This document shows positions 63,374 to 64,000 of a DNA stretch of 64,000 nucleotides, piece by piece. The number at the start of each line of letters is the position of its first letter. The stretch's first letter is position 1. This DNA is from JAJECS01 sp965243625 (lineage in GTDB: Bacteria; Chloroflexota; UBA11872). The position numbers and the translations under genes are program-made. The notes below the pieces were generated by a model, which saw nothing but the letters and a program-made list of their open reading frames with translations, made no database searches and had not been told where the DNA came from. The DNA is taken from NCBI GenBank assembly GCA_965243625.1, contig CBDEVI010000002.1:1426001-1490000 (forward strand), written 5' to 3'.

Positions 63374-64000
63374 ATGACCGATCGCACGACCGGAAATCTG
63401 CCCACGCGGCCCTTCGGCCGCCACTCGGACCAGGTGTCGATCATTGCCCTGGGCGGTGGGCACATTTCGCGGCCCGGGGTGACCGACGAGGAAGCCGAGC
63501 GCATGATCCGCACGGCGCTCGACAACGGCGTCACGTTCTTCGACACCTCCTGGGACTATGCCGAGGGCCTAAGCGAGCGCCGCTACGGTCGGGTCCTCCC
63601 CGACCACCGTGACGACATCTTCCTCATGTCGAAGGTCTGCGACCGGACCCGCGACGGCGCCCTGCAACAGCTCGACGAGAGCCTGCGCCGCCTGCGCACC
63701 GACTACCTGGACCTGTGGCAGTTCCACGAGATCAACTACGACAACGACCCCGAGTGGATCTTCGAACCCGGCGGGGCGGTCGAAGCCGCCGAGATCGCCA
63801 AGGCCCAGGGCAAAGTGCGCTACGTCGGCTTCACCGGGCACAAGAGCCCGCACATCTTCAAGGGCATGCTGGCCGCCGACTACGAGTGGGACTCCTGCCA
63901 GATGCCGGTGAGCGTCTTCGACCATCAGTACCGCAGCTTTATTGCCGAGATTCTTCCCGAGCTGAACCGGCGCGGCATCGCCTGCATCGGGATGAAGTCG
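63374..64000 (+). CDS. Aldo/keto reductase, cut by the window end
   Basis: The frame opens at ATG 63374 and stays open to the last base, giving 209 residues. NLPTRPFGRHSDQVSIIALG and MIRTALDNGVTFFDTSWDYA (Asp, Tyr of the active site) followed by LMSKVCDRT (Lys) and LWQFHEIN (His) match the family. The substrate is unknown. It lies nine bases after the epimerase gene. The C-terminus is outside the window. Confidence 0.88.
   Translation, partial: MTDRTTGNLPTRPFGRHSDQVSIIALGGGHISRPGVTDEEAERMIRTALDNGVTFFDTSWDYAEGLSERRYGRVLPDHRDDIFLMSKVCDRTRDGALQQLDESLRRLRTDYLDLWQFHEINYDNDPEWIFEPGGAVEAAEIAKAQGKVRYVGFTGHKSPHIFKGMLAADYEWDSCQMPVSVFDHQYRSFIAEILPELNRRGIACIGMKS

Overview
The window is high-G+C bacterial chromosome. 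Gene content points to a Chloroflexota bacterium of the SAR202/Dehalococcoidia kind: two phytanoyl-CoA-type dioxygenases, a CocE hydrolase, a CehA/McbA-type protein, a thiolase with its Zn-ribbon partner, Thr/Pro-rich linkers on exported proteins, and several families of short intergenic palindromes. This placement is an inference from gene families, with no marker gene to prove it.

Bases 1 to about 18.7 kb form an integrated genomic island. Its right edge is a tRNA-Leu(GAG) with a tyrosine integrase pointing away from the tRNA 3' end. The left edge lies outside the window. The first 12.5 kb, all on the minus strand, is a defence locus. In transcription order it holds a 1146-aa SNF2-type helicase with a DUF3883-like C-terminus, SIR2, HerA, a broken chimeric gene, a DUF262/HNH/AlbA_2 fusion protein, a DUF1156 DNA methyltransferase, and the start of one more gene. 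The broken gene joins the N-terminus of a second DUF1156 methyltransferase to the C-terminus of a second helicase. This suggests that two related systems once stood in tandem, each with a different effector cassette (SIR2-HerA or DUF262-HNH) in the same slot, and that a deletion merged them. The rest of the island carries a replication-relaxation protein, a HEPN-like protein, an HTH protein, an unrecognised gene and the integrase.

From 18.8 to 64 kb the window is ordinary chromosome. Genes in order: MOSC protein, SixA-like phosphatase, TolB-like lipoprotein, MFS transporter, Ldh-type dehydrogenase, PhyH dioxygenase, Gfo/Idh oxidoreductase, LCP protein, methyltransferase, CinA-like protein, aldolase/SDR fusion, IscA/ErpA-type protein, FolC, a four-gene overlapping operon (DUF1992, GT9, WecG/TagA, ribokinase), MFS transporter, PPDK, LRR lipoprotein, DnaG, thioredoxin, MobA, CehA/McbA-like protein, CocE hydrolase, DUF35 protein and thiolase, TrxR-like flavoprotein, DUF6807/PmoA-like protein, class III aminotransferase, PhyH dioxygenase, YceI, ComM, acetamidase, a protein with a duplicated unknown domain, DCC thiol protein, uronate-dehydrogenase-like epimerase, and a truncated aldo/keto reductase.

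Two other features stand out. The LRR gene sits between two near-identical copies of the ppdK 3' end. Palindromic repeats supply the stop codons of at least two genes. No CRISPR array or rRNA was seen.
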